From: Sphingomonas sp.
GTDB taxonomy: Bacteria > Pseudomonadota > Alphaproteobacteria > Sphingomonadales > Sphingomonadaceae
NCBI GenBank assembly: GCA_025981625.1
Contig: JAICXF010000063.1
Location: forward strand, 1-9,426
Reading direction: 5' to 3'
DNA length: 9,426 nt
The position numbers and the translations under genes are program-made. This document shows positions 6,104 to 9,426 of this stretch, piece after piece. The notes under the pieces are model-generated. The model made no database searches, was not told where the DNA came from, and saw only the letters and a list, made by a program, of their open reading frames with translations. Positions within the stretch are counted from its first letter, which is position 1. Each line of letters starts with the position of its first letter.

Positions 6104-7996
6104 CTAGCCGACCGACAGGTCCCGCTGCTGATTGACCAGCCGCCACTCGTCAAGATCGGACAGCATGATCCGCGAGGCCTGCTCGGCAAGGTCCGCAGCG
6201 CGCGACAGGCTGACATCCTTGCGCAGTTCCCCGTCAATCCGCCGCAGCGTATCCGCGGTGGCCATCGAGCGAAGCGCATCACCACCGAAATCCCCCTGGA
6301 ATCGAATCCCGAAGACGGCGGTTCCGAGCGCTGGAAAGCCGGCGGAAACCAGCGTGAACCAATTTCCGTAGCGGTTGACGAAATCGGCCCCCATCGCGAG
6401 GCCGATGAGGGTCGCGATCGACACCAGGACCGTCGCCGCAAACAGCACGAACGCGATCTGCTCCAGCCGATGATCGAGAAGTTCGATCTGCTTGGAATTG
6501 CGCTCATGATAGCCGACCTGCGGCTGCACTTCGTAATCGGCGATTGCACACGCCAGCCGAGCCGCGCAGTCGCGGTCAATGGCGCCGGCGGGACACCCCA
6601 TCGCGCGCCAGATGCCGCTGGCGTACCAGTCGATCCATCGCATCGCCACCGGGTTGGTCGGAGTACCGGGCGGGTCAGTCGCGGCGATTCCAAGCAGCTT
6701 CAGGCTGCGCATCGGCCGCAATCGTTCGGCAAGCTGCCGACAGTCCAGCCATCGGCGGTGCCATTCCTGCTTGTGCCCGATGATCGCGTTGAGGATGATC
6801 GCGAGCGTGATCAGCAGTTCGAAGGCGGCATATTCGAATCTGAGATGGGGGGCCATGAACGCCGAAAGCCCGAGGCAAACCGCGACGGCGCCAAGCACGA
6901 AGTTGAAGATGTGTCCGCTGCGATAGGTCTGGGCGAAGTGAGTCGCGACCTGATCGGCCCAGCTGTACGATTCCTCCAGGATGCCGATTGGCGGGACAAT
7001 GTTGTGGGCATCGGCACAGCCGGCGCGATACCGCCGCCATTCTTCCCGGATTTGATCCTGGGCATGCCGGGCTGACAGGTCGCGCCGCCGAAACCGCCGC
7101 ACGCCGGTCGCCGTCAGCAGCAAGGAATATTCGATCCTGGCGCGGATATATCTCGCTCGCTCGCCAAGGAACCCCTTCAGAAACTGGCGCTCGCGCTGGT
7201 CGCTGGGCGGCACCAGCAGGCCGCGAAGCAGGGCATCGACGTCGGAGCGATCGAGCGGGCGGGCCACCTCGGGATCGTCGGCGAGGGTCACCACCGCGGG
7301 GTCGAACGCGGCCCACAGGATCCGCGTATCGCCGCCGGGCGTGAGCGGGATATGGACGATCGCCGTGCCATGCGTCAGCGCCAGCTGCACGACTTCGCCG
7401 GTCCCGCCTCGCCCGCGCGGCGGCAATCCATCCCAGACCGCGACAAGCACGTCGCAGTGAGCGACGGTGGCCCGTCCGGTCATCACGTACGCGTCGAGGC
7501 TATTGGCCGGGTCGCCGGGGAGCTCGAGCACCGAGGCCGCACGGCCGAGCAACGCGTCGAAGCCCTCCCGCGCGGCATCGTTGGCGAGGCTGGAGCGATA
7601 TTCAGTGCGCTCGAAGGGAAGGATCGCCTCGAACTCCCAGCCGAGCTCGAGCGCGACTTCAGCGGCGATCTGATCTGCCCCATCGGCGATCGGCGAGACA
7701 AAACGCAGCCGGGGCTCGCTCGCGGTGAACCATGCGCGTTCGGACTCGAGCAGCGCACGCGCGGATTGCTCGAGTTGAACAAGCGCATCCCGAATCCGCT
7801 CACGCAGCATCGGAATGCCCCCGGGCGGGAGAACTTCCACGCGGTGGCCGGTCACCCCGACGGCGAGGACGAACGGGATGGCGGGCGGTGATTGTCGTCC
7901 CGCGCCTCGCGAAGGCTCGACCACGGCGGCGGGAGCATTCACGGGCCGCAATCCTGCACGACAGCCATTTTGCGGCGCTTTCGAAAGGAAGCGCAC
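6104..7996 (-). CDS. SLOG/LOG-like domain protein with four membrane helices (SLATT-like)
   Basis: I do not recognise a named gene. The 630-residue product has a soluble Rossmann-like N-terminal domain with GVTGHR (47-52), SPIADGADQIAAE (101-113) and CDVLVAVWDG followed by RGGTGEVV (181-203). That layout resembles SLOG/LOG nucleotide- or nucleotide-derivative-binding domains (family motif PGGxGTxxE). A charged, helix-rich segment (260-360) follows. Then come two hydrophobic helices (about 365-381 and 389-407), a basic stretch EWHRRWLDCRQLAERLR (411-427), and a second helix pair (about 514-536 and 546-563) before a polar tail. The helix pair followed by W..R..AERLR resembles SLATT two-helix domains, which often pair with SLOG or cyclic-nucleotide systems and are predicted pore formers. 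The GTG at 7996 has weak ribosome-site support (GAGTTA). A GTG at 7942, with AGGA nine bases upstream, would lose only 18 disordered residues. It is divergent from methylmalonyl-CoA mutase. Ligand and role are unknown. Confidence 0.75.
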   Translation of the reverse strand: MRFLSKAPQNGCRAGLRPVNAPAAVVEPSRGAGRQSPPAIPFVLAVGVTGHRVEVLPPGGIPMLRERIRDALVQLEQSARALLESERAWFTASEPRLRFVSPIADGADQIAAEVALELGWEFEAILPFERTEYRSSLANDAAREGFDALLGRAASVLELPGDPANSLDAYVMTGRATVAHCDVLVAVWDGLPPRGRGGTGEVVQLALTHGTAIVHIPLTPGGDTRILWAAFDPAVVTLADDPEVARPLDRSDVDALLRGLLVPPSDQRERQFLKGFLGERARYIRARIEYSLLLTATGVRRFRRRDLSARHAQDQIREEWRRYRAGCADAHNIVPPIGILEESYSWADQVATHFAQTYRSGHIFNFVLGAVAVCLGLSAFMAPHLRFEYAAFELLITLAIILNAIIGHKQEWHRRWLDCRQLAERLRPMRSLKLLGIAATDPPGTPTNPVAMRWIDWYASGIWRAMGCPAGAIDRDCAARLACAIADYEVQPQVGYHERNSKQIELLDHRLEQIAFVLFAATVLVSIATLIGLAMGADFVNRYGNWFTLVSAGFPALGTAVFGIRFQGDFGGDALRSMATADTLRRIDGELRKDVSLSRAADLAEQASRIMLSDLDEWRLVNQQRDLSVG

Positions 7997-8140
7997 CTGT
8001 AACTCGACACGCGCGGCGACGCGAGGGCCTGTAGCGGCGACCCTGACGGTTGCAGCGCTCGCATCCTCCTGAGTGAATCGAGGACGGCGCGCTTACGATG
8101 ACGCTGGAGGTTGCATTACCTCCGCGCTAAGCCCCGCGCG
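7997..8140. promoter_or_regulatory. Divergent intergenic region before methylmalonyl-CoA mutase
   Basis: These 144 bases separate the leftward SLOG-like gene from the rightward mutase gene and so should carry promoters for both. TACGAT (8094-8099) could be a rightward -10 box, but no good -35 sits at the right distance. The region contains an inverted repeat at 8106-8123. A 41-codon leftward reading frame at 7939-8064 crosses it but is poorly supported. Confidence 0.4.
8106..8123. repeat. Perfect 6-base inverted repeat upstream of mutase
   Basis: GGAGGT (8106-8111) and ACCTCC (8118-8123) are exact inverted complements around the six-base spacer TGCATT. The repeat lies 17 bases before the mutase GTG. 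It could be a repressor or activator site for propionate control, or an mRNA hairpin that hides a GGAGG ribosome-binding-like sequence. Its arms are short enough that chance remains possible. Confidence 0.4.
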
Positions 8141-9426
8141 GTGAGCGAGAAGCCATCCAAGAGCGATTGGGACAAGCTGGCGGAGAAGGAATCGCGCGGC
8201 AAGGACCTGTCGCGCGAGACGGTCGAGGGTATCCGGCTCGAGACGGTCTACGGCCCCGACGACGCTGCCGGTATCGACAGCGGCTACCCGGGCCTGCCGC
8301 CGTTCACGCGTGGCCCGTATGCCACGATGTACGCCGGTCGGCCGTGGACCATCCGCCAATACGCCGGTTTCTCGACCGCCGAGGAATCGAACGCTTTCTA
8401 TCGCCGCAACCTGGCGGCCGGGCAGAAGGGGCTGAGCGTCGCCTTCGACCTCGCCACCCACCGGGGCTACGACAGCGACAATCCCCGCGTAGCAGGCGAC
8501 GTCGGCATGGCGGGCGTGGCGATCGATACCGTCGAGGACATGAAATTACTGTTCGAGGGTATCCCGCTCGACCAGATGTCGGTCAGCATGACGATGAACG
8601 GCGCGGTGCTTCCGATCATGGCCTTCTTCATCGTCGCCGGCGAGGAGCAGGGCGTTCCCCACGACAAGCTCACCGGCACGATCCAGAACGACATCCTCAA
8701 AGAGTTCGCTGTCCGCAACACCTACATCTACCCGCCCGAGCCGAGCATGCGGATCGTCAGCGACATCATCGCTTATTGCGCGCGCGAAATGCCGAAGTTC
8801 AATTCGATCTCGATCAGCGGCTATCACATGCACGAGGCGGGTGCGACGGCGGTTCAGGAGCTCGCCTACACGCTCGCCGACGGCATGGAATATGTGCGGG
8901 CGGCGATGAAGCAGGGCCTCGCCATCGACGAGTTCGCCGGGCGCCTCAGCTTCTTCTGGGGCATCGGCATGAACCTGTTCATGGAAGTCGCGAAGCTCCG
9001 CGCGGCGCGCACGCTGTGGCACCGGATCATGACCCACTTGGGCGCGCAAAAGGATGAGTCCAAGCGCCTGCGCACGCACTGTCAGACGAGCGGCGTCAGC
9101 CTGACCGAGCAGGACCCGTACAACAACATCGTCCGCACGACGATCGAGGCGCTCGCGGCGGTGCTCGGCGGCACGCAGTCGCTGCACACCAACAGCTTCG
9201 ACGAAGCGATCGCGCTGCCGACAGATTTCAGCGCGCGGATCGCCCGCAACACGCAGCTGATCCTGGCCGAGGAGAGCGGCGTCACGGCGGTCGCCGACCC
9301 GCTCGGCGGCAGCTGGTACGTCGAGAAACTGACCCGCGAGCTGGAGGAGCGTGCCTGGGCGCTGATCGAGGAGGTCGAGGCGCATGGCGGGATGACCAAG
9401 GCGGTCGCCGAGGGCCTTCCCAAGCA
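8141..9426 (+). CDS. scpA: Methylmalonyl-CoA mutase large (catalytic) subunit, N-terminal part
   Basis: This B12-dependent enzyme interconverts (R)-methylmalonyl-CoA and succinyl-CoA, the last step that carries propionyl-CoA into the TCA cycle. About 428 codons are present; the gene runs off the window, so the C-terminal cobalamin-binding domain is not seen. The visible part is the substrate-binding TIM barrel, nearly collinear with the Propionibacterium enzyme: [54 protein letters not shown] and [15 protein letters not shown]. Substrate-contact and catalytic residues match at the right spacing: Tyr74, Arg192 (in VRNTYIYPP) and His229 correspond to Tyr89, Arg207 and His244. The GTG at 8141 opens with [14 protein letters not shown], which suits the family's start. 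No clear ribosome binding site precedes it. A TTG 10 codons upstream is less likely, since GGAGG abuts it directly. The gene symbol is by homology (also called mutB or mcmA). Confidence 0.95.
   Translation, partial: MSEKPSKSDWDKLAEKESRGKDLSRETVEGIRLETVYGPDDAAGIDSGYPGLPPFTRGPYATMYAGRPWTIRQYAGFSTAEESNAFYRRNLAAGQKGLSVAFDLATHRGYDSDNPRVAGDVGMAGVAIDTVEDMKLLFEGIPLDQMSVSMTMNGAVLPIMAFFIVAGEEQGVPHDKLTGTIQNDILKEFAVRNTYIYPPEPSMRIVSDIIAYCAREMPKFNSISISGYHMHEAGATAVQELAYTLADGMEYVRAAMKQGLAIDEFAGRLSFFWGIGMNLFMEVAKLRAARTLWHRIMTHLGAQKDESKRLRTHCQTSGVSLTEQDPYNNIVRTTIEALAAVLGGTQSLHTNSFDEAIALPTDFSARIARNTQLILAEESGVTAVADPLGGSWYVEKLTRELEERAWALIEEVEAHGGMTKAVAEGLPK

Noticed and set aside
5997..6146. N-terminal extension of the M1 peptidase by 50 residues
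   Set aside because: It would bury a clear signal peptide and bypass a good ribosome binding site, and it overlaps the upstream gene's end.
6041..7075. Plus-strand open frame (344 codons) antisense to the SLOG-like gene
   Set aside because: It is highly charged and low in hydrophobic order with no motifs. The minus strand carries clear domain motifs and membrane helices over the same bases.
8167..9057. Plus-strand frame of 296 codons in another phase within the mutase gene
   Set aside because: It is arginine-rich and without motifs, while the frame starting at 8141 matches the mutase throughout.
8546..9385. Minus-strand open frame (279 codons) opposite methylmalonyl-CoA mutase
   Set aside because: The plus strand is unmistakably the mutase. 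The antisense frame is a shadow typical of GC-rich genes.

Overview
The window is GC-rich, tightly packed bacterial DNA with strong codon bias. It looks like an alphaproteobacterium, most likely of the order Sphingomonadales. That placement rests on inference from gene content and protein style; no rRNA or other phylogenetic marker is present. I see no tRNA, rRNA, IS element, CRISPR array or phage gene.

Region 1 (1-3181) is a carbohydrate-use block. The start of an FHS/FucP-type sugar permease runs leftward out of the window. Across an 86-base divergent intergenic region, a rightward operon encodes a secreted type-B carboxylesterase, an exported SGNH/GDSL esterase and a short class I mannose-6-phosphate isomerase. 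Its three genes are joined by two 4-base GTGA stop/start overlaps. A near-perfect LacI-type operator palindrome lies just before the carboxylesterase start codon and probably controls one or both directions.

Region 2 (3161-7996) is a leftward block. In transcription order it encodes a 630-residue protein with an N-terminal SLOG/LOG-like nucleotide-binding domain and two pairs of membrane helices, then a secreted M1-family metallopeptidase, then a ROK fructokinase of the Bacillus YdhR/GmuE kind. The fructokinase meets the mannose-6-phosphate isomerase tail to tail, with a 21-base overlap of coding sequence. Isomerase and fructokinase both feed or drain fructose-6-phosphate and are paired in known glucomannan loci (gmuE/gmuF of B. 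subtilis). Together with the esterases and sugar permease, they suggest the edge of an acetylated-mannan or related oligosaccharide locus.

Region 3 (8141-9426) is the start of the large subunit of methylmalonyl-CoA mutase, a core propionate-metabolism enzyme. It is transcribed rightward, divergently from the SLOG-like gene, and is cut by the window end.

The most unusual item is the SLOG-like plus four-helix membrane protein at 6104-7996. Its architecture resembles SLOG/SLATT nucleotide-sensing, membrane-perturbing proteins predicted to act in biological conflict. Its neighbours here are ordinary metabolic genes, so a defence role is an inference from architecture only.
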